NCBI GenBank assembly: GCA_900545455.1
Contig: UQZF01000189.1
Span: 1-5,193 of the forward strand
Origin: an uncultured Eubacteriales bacterium
GTDB taxonomy: Bacteria > Bacillota > Clostridia > Lachnospirales > Lachnospiraceae
DNA: 5,193 nt
Reading direction: 5' to 3'
Every line of letters starts with the position of its first letter. Positions within the stretch are counted from its first letter, which is position 1. A program made the translations under genes and the position numbers. Of this stretch, positions 1 to 5,163 are shown in pieces. The notes below the pieces were generated by a model, which worked only from the letters and a program-made list of their open reading frames with translations, ran no database searches and was not told the DNA's origin.

Positions 1-111
1 CTGCGTCAGGTGGAATACCGTACACAGGCACCGGATCATCCGATCCTTTGGGCAGCGGACGAGAGTTATTATCTGAAGTTTTATATTTTTCAGGTTGTGG
101 AGGAGATGTAG
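1..111 (+). CDS. C-terminal end of an unrecognised protein (5' end outside the window)
   Basis: Frame 1 is open from the first base to a TAG at 109-111 and encodes 36 residues ending in FQVVEEM. The stretch is rich in charged and aromatic residues (QAPDHP, WAADESYY, LKFYIF). It uses CAG, GAG and CTG codons often, which looks like real coding sequence. A hairpin with a T-rich tail follows 35 bases after the stop, as expected for the end of a rightward gene. I do not recognise the family and propose no function. Caution: the opposite strand is also open across this stretch and would end in a proline-rich segment containing PVPVYGIPPDA, so the strand call is not secure. Sequence to the left of the window would settle it. 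Confidence 0.5.
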   Translation: MRQVEYRTQAPDHPILWAADESYYLKFYIFQVVEEM

Positions 112-145
112 GGACGGATATTATTATCATGGAAGTAATGAGCAG

Positions 146-180
146 AGAGTGATCGAGATAATTCGATTGCTCTTTATTAT
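146..180 (+). terminator. Rho-independent-type terminator after the left-edge gene
   Basis: An 11-bp stem pairs AGAGTGATCGA (146-156) with TCGATTGCTCT (163-173), with two G-U wobbles and a 6-base loop. A T-rich tail (TTTATTATT) follows on the + strand. There is no T-run on the other strand, so it acts rightward. It lies 34 bases after the TAG of the partial gene. The stem is only moderately G+C-rich, so strength is uncertain. Confidence 0.5.
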
Positions 181-269
181 TGTGAATGGGTTTACATGTG
201 GAGACTATTCTATTTTTCTCATTTAGCAAATCTGTTTTAATAGCGTTGACAAATGTGTAAAATGGAACG

Positions 270-1427
270 CTACATTGAATGCTGTGCAAAAGTCACCTCG
301 AAAATCGTTCCCCCAGTCTTGCCTGATTTGATACAAATACTGCCATCATGTACTCTAACGATTTCACGGACAAAAGCAAGACCTAGCCCTACGCCACCCA
401 GCTCCCGGCTTCTGGATTTATCCACACGGAAGAATGGCTCGAACACTCTCTCCCTAAGCTCCTTTGGTATTCCGCTTCCCGTATCTTCTACAGACAGATA
501 AACATGCTTGTTTCTCTGATATGCGGTTACTGTAACCTGTCCGAGCGGATGATTATATTTGATGGCATTCTCAACCAGATTGTATACAAGCCTGTAAATA
601 AGGATATCACTGCCTATCATAGTGGCATCCTCACATTTTCCAATCAGCTTTATATTCTTTTCCACGGCAAGAGGCTCAAGGTCTGCCAAAACCTCTTCAA
701 CAATAGCATCCAATATAATTTTATCATCCCTTCCCACCGTCTGAAGCTCACTCATGTCAAGAAGAGTCTTTACCATCCTGTTTAATTTATCATTTTGTTC
801 CGTAACCATTTTTATTGTCTGCAAAGTGTCTGCATCATTTCCCGGGTGAGAGGCAGAATTATATAAATCAAGCTGTACCTGCATTAACGCTAATGGAGTA
901 CGCAGCTCATGTGCTGCATTTGCAGTAAACTGTCTCTGTATCTCAAATGCTTCCGACAGACGCTCAAGCATCTTATTATAAGAAATACCCAGCTGGTTCA
1001 GTTCCTTAACATTGTTTTCCTCTATTCTTGAATCAGACAGATTCTGAGCCTGTACCTCTTCAATTTTATCTGAAAACTCCCTGATTGGTCTGAGTGCATG
1101 CCCGCTTATAAAATAAGTGACGACACCTCCCAAAAGCGCCAGCAAAACCGTGATTATCAGACTGTTTCTTTTATAGTCGGCCTTATTATTGTACACCTGA
1201 ACCGAAAATTCATCCGCAAACTCATCCCACTTATCGTCCGGTATGCTGATATATATTTCATCTGATTTGTTTCCTTTTTCATCCCCCTGTGACTCTACCG
1301 CATCCTGCAGAGAATCGATGTAATGCACACCATTTTTATAGACAAACATAGTCAGGCAGCCACATATAATAGCAATACACAATGTAGTAATGCACGTAAG
1401 TCTCCACTGTAGCGACATTCTTTTCAT
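270..1427 (-). CDS. HAMP-domain sensor histidine kinase of a two-component system
   Basis: This is a 385-residue membrane histidine kinase that would phosphorylate the response regulator encoded just upstream. It has a first membrane helix (about 11-30), an extracytoplasmic loop (about 31-87, acidic, containing PDDKWDEF), a second helix (about 88-109) and a HAMP linker (about 110-160). The dimerisation/phosphoacceptor motif HELRTPLA has its His at 173. The ATPase domain follows: N-box NLVENAIKYN (283-292), G1 DTGSGIP (315-321), F-box FEPFFRVD (329-336) and G2 GGVGLGL (344-350). All catalytic boxes are intact and the length is normal for an EnvZ/OmpR-class kinase. The ATG overlaps the regulator's stop as ATGA, and an AGGAG sits 8 bases upstream inside the regulator gene, so the two are translationally coupled. 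The first helix is unusually rich in cysteine (C12, C17, C22, C24), which could bear on redox sensing (inference). The signal is unknown, but the divergent redox operon is the obvious target. I see no clear terminator after its TAG. Confidence 0.95.
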   Translation of the reverse strand: MKRMSLQWRLTCITTLCIAIICGCLTMFVYKNGVHYIDSLQDAVESQGDEKGNKSDEIYISIPDDKWDEFADEFSVQVYNNKADYKRNSLIITVLLALLGGVVTYFISGHALRPIREFSDKIEEVQAQNLSDSRIEENNVKELNQLGISYNKMLERLSEAFEIQRQFTANAAHELRTPLALMQVQLDLYNSASHPGNDADTLQTIKMVTEQNDKLNRMVKTLLDMSELQTVGRDDKIILDAIVEEVLADLEPLAVEKNIKLIGKCEDATMIGSDILIYRLVYNLVENAIKYNHPLGQVTVTAYQRNKHVYLSVEDTGSGIPKELRERVFEPFFRVDKSRSRELGGVGLGLAFVREIVRVHDGSICIKSGKTGGTIFEVTFAQHSM

Positions 1428-2104
1428 CTGTCAGACTCCTCCCGTATTTTATAGCCTTCACCTACCTTGTTCTGAATGGGATCATATCCCAGCTTCGCCT
1501 TAAGCTTTTTTCTAAGTGAAGACATATGTACCCTGATTGCTCCGCTAAAGCTGTCTGCCGTGGCATCCCACACATGCTCTATCAGCTCCTCCTGGCTCAC
1601 CGGTCTGCCTATATTGATAAGTAAATATTCCAAAATACCATTCTCTTTTCTTGTGAGTGGAACCGGCTCTTCCTTTGCATATGCCTCGCGTTTAATCGTA
1701 TCAAACTTTATTTCTCCGCATTTAAGACATATATCATTCTGTACAAATTTCCTTCTTGTCAGGCTTCTGATACGTGCCTCAAGCTCCTGCAGATGGAATG
1801 GTTTTTCCATGTAATCATTTGCTCCTGCATCCAGTCCCTCTACCTTATCAGCAATCTGACCTCTTGCAGATAATATCAAAACCTTAGTTTCATCATTGTA
1901 TTTTCTAAGCTCCTTAAGAAGCTCCATGCCATCCATCCCCGGCAGATTCAAATCCAAAACTATCAGATCATAATTCTCCGACAGTATACATTCAAGAGCC
2001 TCTTTCCCATCATAACAGGTATCCACCTCATAACCGGCAGCATACAGACTCTTTGCAACCATATCACATATTTGTTTCTCATCCTCAACAATTAATAATC
2101 TCAA
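1424..2104 (-). CDS. OmpR/PhoB-family response regulator
   Basis: This is a 226-residue transcription factor. The receiver domain (1-118) has acidic pocket E7/D8, phosphoacceptor D51 in LIVLDLNLPGMDG, S79 in LILSARG, and K101 in DYMEKPF. A winged-helix DNA-binding domain follows (about 125-222), ending in the wing motif VGEGYKIR. I place the start at a TTG (2104-2102). It gives the canonical RLLIVEDE N-terminus, has AGGAG (2115-2111) exactly 6 bases upstream, and lies downstream of a good promoter. An upstream ATG at 2224 would add 40 atypical residues and run back through the promoter and into the divergent gene, so I reject it. It is co-transcribed with the kinase gene (ATGA overlap). The domain linker carries a CLKC motif (C126, C129), unusual enough to note next to a thiol-redox operon. 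Likely targets are the divergent operon and possibly its own promoter, judged from the direct repeat at 2121-2137. Confidence 0.95.
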   Translation of the reverse strand: MRLLIVEDEKQICDMVAKSLYAAGYEVDTCYDGKEALECILSENYDLIVLDLNLPGMDGMELLKELRKYNDETKVLILSARGQIADKVEGLDAGANDYMEKPFHLQELEARIRSLTRRKFVQNDICLKCGEIKFDTIKREAYAKEEPVPLTRKENGILEYLLINIGRPVSQEELIEHVWDATADSFSGAIRVHMSSLRKKLKAKLGYDPIQNKVGEGYKIREESDR

Positions 2105-2120
2105 AATTTTCTCCTGCTTC

Positions 2121-2153
2121 TTAACAATAATTTTACAACCTATATTGTATAAT
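2121..2153 (+). promoter_or_regulatory. Candidate activator-dependent promoter with OmpR-type direct repeat
   Basis: A perfect TATAAT (2148-2153) lies 44 bases before the ATG of the CXXC gene but has no recognisable -35 hexamer at 16-18 bases. Instead two similar hexamers, TTAACA (2121-2126) and TTTACA (2132-2137), recur with an 11-bp period, one helical turn. The second ends 10 bases before the -10. OmpR-family activators such as CiaR typically bind 11-bp-spaced direct repeats in this position. I infer that the adjacent regulator activates the redox operon from here. The same repeat covers roughly +1 to +17 of the opposite transcript, so binding could also repress the regulator's own synthesis. 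Confidence 0.55.
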
Positions 2154-2172
2154 ACCAAAGTCAGCTGGTCAA
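2144..2172 (-). promoter_or_regulatory. Sigma-A-type promoter of the response regulator/kinase operon
   Basis: On the - strand, TTGACC (2172-2167) and TACAAT (2149-2144) are separated by exactly 17 bases, which is close to the vegetative consensus. The predicted transcription start is near 2137. That gives a leader of about 33 bases before the TTG start, with AGGAG at 2115-2111. Its -10 box shares bases 2148-2149 with the -10 of the divergent promoter. Confidence 0.75.
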
Positions 2173-2197
2173 CAATACAACAAAAAGGAGCAACATT

Positions 2198-2341
2198 ATG
2201 TTGAAATACCAAAAAACATGTCAAATCATTCTGCTTATCCTTGGTGTATCCATGATAAGCTATGGTGCAGTCAGAGGTGAGGCGGCTGCAGTGCTTGGTA
2301 AAGCAATAAAACTATGTCTGGAGTGTGTCGGAATTGGATAA
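2198..2341 (+). CDS. Small membrane-anchored CXXC protein, CD1871A-like
   Basis: This is a 47-residue protein with AGGAG (2186-2190) 7 bases before its ATG. It has a short basic N-terminus (MLKYQK) and one hydrophobic segment (about 9-24, IILLILGVSMISYGAV). A conserved-looking C-terminal block follows: VRGEA, then KAIKLCLECVGIG at the very end, with C40-L-E-C43 as the CXXC pair. The pattern RGE ... K-A-hydrophobic ... C-L-E-C-hydrophobic-G-I-G matches, from memory, the CD1871A family of CXXC proteins, which sit beside 4Fe-4S proteins and TlpA-like proteins. Its biochemical role is not known to me. A single-helix subunit that brings a dithiol next to the iron-sulfur membrane protein is a reasonable guess. 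It is the first gene of the operon and overlaps the next by 17 bases. The gene is easily lost in automated calling because of its size. Confidence 0.88.
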   Translation: MLKYQKTCQIILLILGVSMISYGAVRGEAAAVLGKAIKLCLECVGIG

Positions 2342-3221
2342 GGAAAAGAAATTACTATCAAGAAAACTGGCAAAAATACGTGGCTGGATACAGGCCGCAG
2401 CAACGCTGCTGACCAATATTCATATTCCAAATTTATTTAAGGGTAAAATATATCAGGGCAATGCAAAAACAGTATGCGTACCCGGATTAAACTGCTACTC
2501 CTGCCCTGCCGCGACAGGAGCCTGTCCAATAGGGGCATTTCAGGCAGTTGTCGGATCATCAAAATTTAAGTTTTCATACTACATAACCGGATTTTTTATT
2601 TTACTCGGTGTAACACTCGGAAGATTTATATGTGGTTTTCTGTGTCCGTTTGGATGGTTTCAGGATTTACTTCATAAAATCCCCGGAAAGAAATTATCCA
2701 CCGCCAAACTAAAGCCTCTTAGGTACCTAAAATATGTCATTCTTATTGTTTTCGTTATACTTCTTCCGATGCTTGTAACGAACTCTATAGGAATGGGAGA
2801 CCCGTTCTTCTGCAAATATATCTGTCCTCAGGGTGTTTTAGAGGGTGCTATACCGTTATCTATTGGAAATGCTGCTATCCGTTCTGCGCTGGGAAAGCTT
2901 TTTTCTTTCAAGTGTATGATTTTAATTGCAGTGATTGTACTAAGTATCTTATTTTACAGGCCCTTCTGTAAATGGATTTGTCCGCTTGGAGCAATCTACT
3001 CATTATTTAATAAGGTCAGCCTGCTCAAAATCACCGTTGATAGCAGCAAATGTGTCGGATGCGGTCAATGCTCAAAGGCATGTAAGATGGATGTGGATGT
3101 GTGTAAGACACCGGATCACCCCGAGTGCATACGCTGCGGTGCCTGCATAAAGGCCTGTCCGAAGGACGCCATCTGCTACCGGTTTATGGGAAAATCATGT
3201 CAAAAAAATGACAACAGATAA
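2325..3221 (+). CDS. NapH-like multi-pass membrane 4Fe-4S (polyferredoxin) protein
   Basis: This is a 298-residue integral membrane iron-sulfur protein, expected to carry electrons between the cytoplasm and the outer face of the membrane. Hydrophobic segments lie at about 20-38, 83-102, 134-152 and 195-212. Cysteines come in family-typical groups: C51, C57, C60, C67 (PGLNCYSCP then ACPIGA); C103/C107 (CGFLCP); C163/C167 (CKYICP); and C215/C219 (CKWICP). The last three are the CxxxCP pairs of NapH/CcoG-type (Fer4_5) proteins. The C-terminus is a 2[4Fe-4S] ferredoxin domain: C243, C246, C249, C253 and C268, C271, C274, C278. If both termini are cytoplasmic, C51-C67 and C163/C167 would face outward and the other pairs inward (inference from helix count). 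The start is uncertain. The GTG at 2325 gives MSELDKEKK but has GGAG (2320-2323) only 1 base away. A TTG at 2334 has the same GGAG 10 bases away and would remove 3 residues. Either way the gene begins inside the CXXC gene and is probably coupled to it. Confidence 0.92.
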   Translation: MSELDKEKKLLSRKLAKIRGWIQAAATLLTNIHIPNLFKGKIYQGNAKTVCVPGLNCYSCPAATGACPIGAFQAVVGSSKFKFSYYITGFFILLGVTLGRFICGFLCPFGWFQDLLHKIPGKKLSTAKLKPLRYLKYVILIVFVILLPMLVTNSIGMGDPFFCKYICPQGVLEGAIPLSIGNAAIRSALGKLFSFKCMILIAVIVLSILFYRPFCKWICPLGAIYSLFNKVSLLKITVDSSKCVGCGQCSKACKMDVDVCKTPDHPECIRCGACIKACPKDAICYRFMGKSCQKNDNR

Positions 3222-3262
3222 CTATTAAACATTTTACTATTATTTTAAAGGAGAAATTACTC

Positions 3263-4165
3263 ATGAAAAACAAATTATCATTTATTTCTATTTTTACACT
3301 CTGCATAGCATTATCACTTACAGCATGTGGCGTAAAGCAAGCTTCCACAACAGATTCTAAGAACACTCAGACTGAAGCCGGCTCAGAAGCATCCGGCAAA
3401 TCAGATTCCAAGCTTGATGATTTATATCAGCAGGAAAATCAGCTTTTTGCAGATCACGCTGATGTGTGGAACAAGGCATTTGGCATGATGAACAAAAGTG
3501 ACGCCGATTCAAACGGAAATTATGCTGATTATCTTGCCGGTATCGTAGAATCAAACAAGAATTCATTCACAGACGATGAGCTTAAAACACTTAATGCGGA
3601 TATTGAAACCATACGAAAAATCGAGGAACAGATAGCAGAGCTTGAAAACAAAAATACATCATCAGACGATAACAAGAAGGACAGCTCTAAAGCCTCATCT
3701 GTATTCAGTGATTTTTCCGGTGAGGATTTTGATGGCAATAAGGTTGATGACAGCCTGTTTTCCGGTAATGCAGTAACAGTCGTCAATTTCTGGTTTACCG
3801 GATGCAAACCATGTGTCGCTGAATTATCCAAGCTTAACGAATTAAATGATGCTATCAAATCAATGGGCGGAGAAGTTGTTGGCATCAACACTGAGACTTT
3901 CGATGGCAATAAAACAGCTATCAAAGAGGCAGCCTCTGTTCTTGAAAGCCAGGGTGTCAAATATCGTAATCTGTCAATTGACTCCTCTAGCGCTGCCGGT
4001 AAATATGCCTCAGAAATCATGGCCTTTCCAACAACTATACTTGTTGACAGAAATGGCAATATTGTAGGCGAACCAATGCTCGGCGGAATTGATAACAAGG
4101 ACAACTATGATGCCCTTATGAAGCAGATTCAGTCTGTAATTGATGCAGACAGCACAAATAAATAG
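3263..4165 (+). CDS. TlpA/ResA-like thioredoxin-fold lipoprotein
   Basis: This is a 300-residue exported thiol-disulfide protein. AAAGGAG (3247-3253) lies 9 bases before the ATG. The signal peptide ends in lipobox LTAC (19-22), so the mature protein should begin at lipidated C22 on the outer leaflet. Next come a Ser/Asp-rich linker (about 25-50), a helical, charged region (about 51-130) and a second polar linker (about 131-145). The thioredoxin-like domain (about 148-296) has FWFTGCKPC with the redox pair C181/C184, the TlpA-type motif GINTE (208-212), and the cis-proline loop AFPTT (P256). Typical TlpA/ResA proteins are about 140-200 residues, so the 80-residue helical insert is extra. It is the last gene of the operon, 41 bases after the iron-sulfur gene and followed by a strong terminator. 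With no CcdA/DsbD in the window, the iron-sulfur protein is its likeliest electron donor (inference). Its substrates could be oxidised surface proteins, peroxides or haem-protein thiols; the sequence does not decide. Confidence 0.93.
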   Translation: MKNKLSFISIFTLCIALSLTACGVKQASTTDSKNTQTEAGSEASGKSDSKLDDLYQQENQLFADHADVWNKAFGMMNKSDADSNGNYADYLAGIVESNKNSFTDDELKTLNADIETIRKIEEQIAELENKNTSSDDNKKDSSKASSVFSDFSGEDFDGNKVDDSLFSGNAVTVVNFWFTGCKPCVAELSKLNELNDAIKSMGGEVVGINTETFDGNKTAIKEAASVLESQGVKYRNLSIDSSSAAGKYASEIMAFPTTILVDRNGNIVGEPMLGGIDNKDNYDALMKQIQSVIDADSTNK

Positions 4166-4177
4166 AGGTCTACATAT

Positions 4178-4213
4178 AAAAAGCTCCTGTGCATTGCACA
4201 GAGAGCTTTTTTT
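4178..4213. terminator. Bidirectional intrinsic terminator between convergent genes
   Basis: The stem pairs AAAAAGCTC + CTGTGC (4178-4192) with GCACAG (4196-4201), one bulged A (4202), then GAGC and T's (4203-4211). The loop is ATT. A run of seven T's (4207-4213) follows on the + strand. On the - strand the mirrored stem ends in five T's and continues T-rich. It therefore can stop the rightward redox operon (12 bases after its TAG) and the leftward small gene ending at 4222. Confidence 0.88.
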
Positions 4214-4221
4214 GAACATTA

Positions 4222-4380
4222 CTATAATGTCAAGGAATCTTCCGTATCTACCCACATCTGTAAATTCCCATCAAGATACAGTCTCGCATATTCTAGTGGT
4301 TCATCAATGGCAAGTGTGTTTAATGCACAATCTGATCCGGGTGTGGTTCTCAAATTCTTTTCTGCAAATATTGTTCTCAT
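4222..4380 (-). CDS. Small hypothetical protein of 52 residues, possibly DUF6061-related
   Basis: On the - strand an ATG (4380-4378) has AAGGAG (4396-4391) 10 bases upstream and opens 52 codons to a TAG. The product begins MRTIFAEKNLRT and contains LAIDEPLEYARLYLDGNLQ (23-41), then MWVDTEDSLTL. The core, with PLEYA-x-L-x-L-x-G, reminds me of the C-terminal part of short Firmicutes proteins in family DUF6061. That is from memory and weak; a full DUF6061 protein is longer, so this could be a shortened relative. No membrane segment, signal or metal motif is visible. Support for a real gene is the ribosome binding site, the natural-looking protein and the terminator just after its stop. I found no convincing promoter upstream. 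An open frame on the + strand covers the same DNA but lacks a ribosome binding site. Confidence 0.55.
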   Translation of the reverse strand: MRTIFAEKNLRTTPGSDCALNTLAIDEPLEYARLYLDGNLQMWVDTEDSLTL

Positions 4381-4516
4381 CGTATCTTATCTCCTTATCG
4401 TTAAATCAATTATTTGCTACAAAAATCAGAAGCATTTCAATCAGTTCACCATGTCACTTTTATTTTGTGTTATACTGTTTTATATAATTTTTTTGGTCTC
4501 CGCTGCCGCTTCGGTC

Positions 4517-4551
4517 GGCACAGAGCAGATGTCCACCGGACATCTTGTGCC
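4517..4551. repeat. Compound hairpin, G+C-rich
   Basis: The inner stem AGATGTCC (4527-4534) pairs with GGACATCT (4538-4545) around loop ACC. The outer stem GGCACA (4517-4522) pairs with TGTGCC (4546-4551), with a 4-base bulge GAGC on the left side. A competing hairpin, GCCG (4505-4508) with CGGC (4516-4519), uses part of the outer stem. It is followed by TTGTATTTT on the + strand, which is too weak a T-run to call a terminator. Confidence 0.6.
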
Positions 4552-4649
4552 CTTGTATTTTCCCTTATCAGAGTTCGTAAACACTGGTGGGACGATATAA
4601 CACAAGGGAAACAATAAGGGAAAGCTCACCTGCGACAAATCCAGTGTTT
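4550..4649. repeat. Three interleaved inverted-repeat pairs (order A B C A' B' C')
   Basis: Pair A is CCCTTGT (4550-4556) with ACAAGGG (4602-4608). Pair B is TTTCCCTTAT (4559-4568) with ATAAGGGAAA (4614-4623). Pair C is AAACACTGG (4579-4587) with CCAGTGTTT (4641-4649). AAGGGAAA is also a direct repeat (4604-4611 and 4616-4623). The order is crossed rather than nested, so the pairs cannot all form as one simple hairpin. They would be alternatives, a pseudoknot, or separate protein-binding sites. Confidence 0.6.
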
Positions 4650-4657
4650 TCAATGGT

Positions 4658-4698
4658 TTGCGGAGAATTTAATAACAAAATATAACAGTTATTAAATT
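4658..4698 (+). promoter_or_regulatory. Candidate promoter with an overlapping 11-bp palindrome (operator-like)
   Basis: TTGCGG (4658-4663) and TATAAC (4681-4686) are spaced 17 bases apart, a fair sigma-A-type promoter for the gene at 4744. A perfect 11-bp inverted repeat, AATTTAATAAC (4666-4676) and GTTATTAAATT (4688-4698), with an 11-base spacer, brackets the -10 box. Half-site centres lie 22 bp apart, two helical turns, which suits a dimeric repressor. It could also be a weak A+T-rich RNA hairpin. The regulator is not identifiable here. Confidence 0.45.
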
Positions 4699-4743
4699 TC
4701 TTAAAACAGGTGAAATCTCAATCGGAATTTATAGGAGGAAGAG

Positions 4744-5163
4744 ATGAATAAGCTAATACCTAAAATAGGTGCAGCAATAGTGACATTAACCGTTTTCCTT
4801 TTTGCAATATTTATGATAGTAGATTTTCCATTTGGTTCATACTTTGTATGTATGTTTTTACCGATAGGCCATATCATGATGGCGGCTGGCTTTCACCATG
4901 AAAGTGCAAAGGAACAACGAGTATCTGCAAATATAGGAATGATTTTTTCTGCAATATATGCGGTATTGATTTTCTTGGTATATTTTGCACAGACCACAAC
5001 CGTAAGACTGGAAGATATAAATGAGCAAGCAATAAAGATATTAGATTTCCAGAGAGGTGGTCTGCTTTTTAATTACGACCTGCTCGGATATGGAATGATG
5101 GCTCTTTCAACTTTTTTTATCGGACTTTCTATTAAGGCAGAAAGTAAATCTGACAAATGTTAA
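4744..5163 (+). CDS. Four-helix integral membrane protein of unknown function
   Basis: This is a 139-residue protein with a strong AGGAGG (4733-4738) 5 bases before its ATG. Four hydrophobic segments are visible: about 8-27, 33-50, 61-82 and 112-130. Between helices 2 and 3 lies a short polar, charged loop (HHESAKEQR, 51-59). Between helices 3 and 4 lies a longer polar loop (about 83-110) with RLEDINEQ and FQRGG. The start is clear and the codon use matches the neighbours. I recall similar clostridial proteins that continue with further helices beyond this point, so this copy may be short at the C-terminus, but I cannot verify that. No enzymatic motif is visible. The gene has its own promoter and is separated from the redox operon by a terminator, so nothing ties it to that system. 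The 30 bases after its stop show no further gene. Confidence 0.85.
   Translation: MNKLIPKIGAAIVTLTVFLFAIFMIVDFPFGSYFVCMFLPIGHIMMAAGFHHESAKEQRVSANIGMIFSAIYAVLIFLVYFAQTTTVRLEDINEQAIKILDFQRGGLLFNYDLLGYGMMALSTFFIGLSIKAESKSDKC

Larger units (their letters stand above)
4381..4743. other. Gene-free region of about 360 bases with dense inverted repeats
   Basis: No open frame here has a convincing ribosome binding site. A + strand frame with a hydrophobic stretch (4451-4500) ends at 4600 and has no such site. The left part (4400-4495) is very A+T-rich. A more G+C-rich block (about 4500-4550) follows, with strong hairpins, and then a series of complementary segments up to 4650. The right part (4651-4743) holds a candidate promoter and palindrome for the next gene. 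It may be a structured RNA leader, a small RNA, or the remnant of a dispersed intergenic repeat. Confidence 0.6.

Noticed and set aside
246..276. TTGACA (246-251) with TACATT (271-276) as a rightward promoter
   Set aside because: The 19-base spacer is poor and it would only transcribe antisense into the kinase gene, with no gene to drive.
253..785. Rightward frames at 253-501 and 504-785
   Set aside because: They lie antisense inside the kinase gene, whose catalytic boxes are all intact, and have no ribosome sites or recognisable products.
2105..2224. Upstream ATG at 2224-2222 as start of the response regulator, adding 40 residues
   Set aside because: The extension lacks a ribosome site and family similarity, crosses the regulator's own promoter, and enters the divergent CXXC gene. 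The TTG at 2104 has an ideal AGGAG and the canonical receiver start.
3529..4104. A 191-codon leftward frame opposite the TlpA-like gene
   Set aside because: Its serine/leucine-rich translation is the usual reverse image of a real gene. The + strand has a lipobox, CXXC and cis-proline in the correct order.
4517..4560. Compound hairpin as a terminator
   Set aside because: The T-run after the stem is interrupted (TTGTATTTT), and no rightward gene ends just before it.
4307..4600. A + strand frame of 97 codons with a hydrophobic stretch, faintly VanZ-like near its end (HLVPLYFPLSEF)
   Set aside because: It has no ribosome binding site at any start, lies opposite the better-supported small leftward gene, and runs through the hairpin block. 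The resemblance is too slight to call a remnant.
4570..4600. CTGGTGGGAC as a T-box antiterminator core
   Set aside because: The full T-box consensus, a specifier loop and a downstream terminator are all missing, and the next gene is not an amino acid or tRNA-ligase gene.
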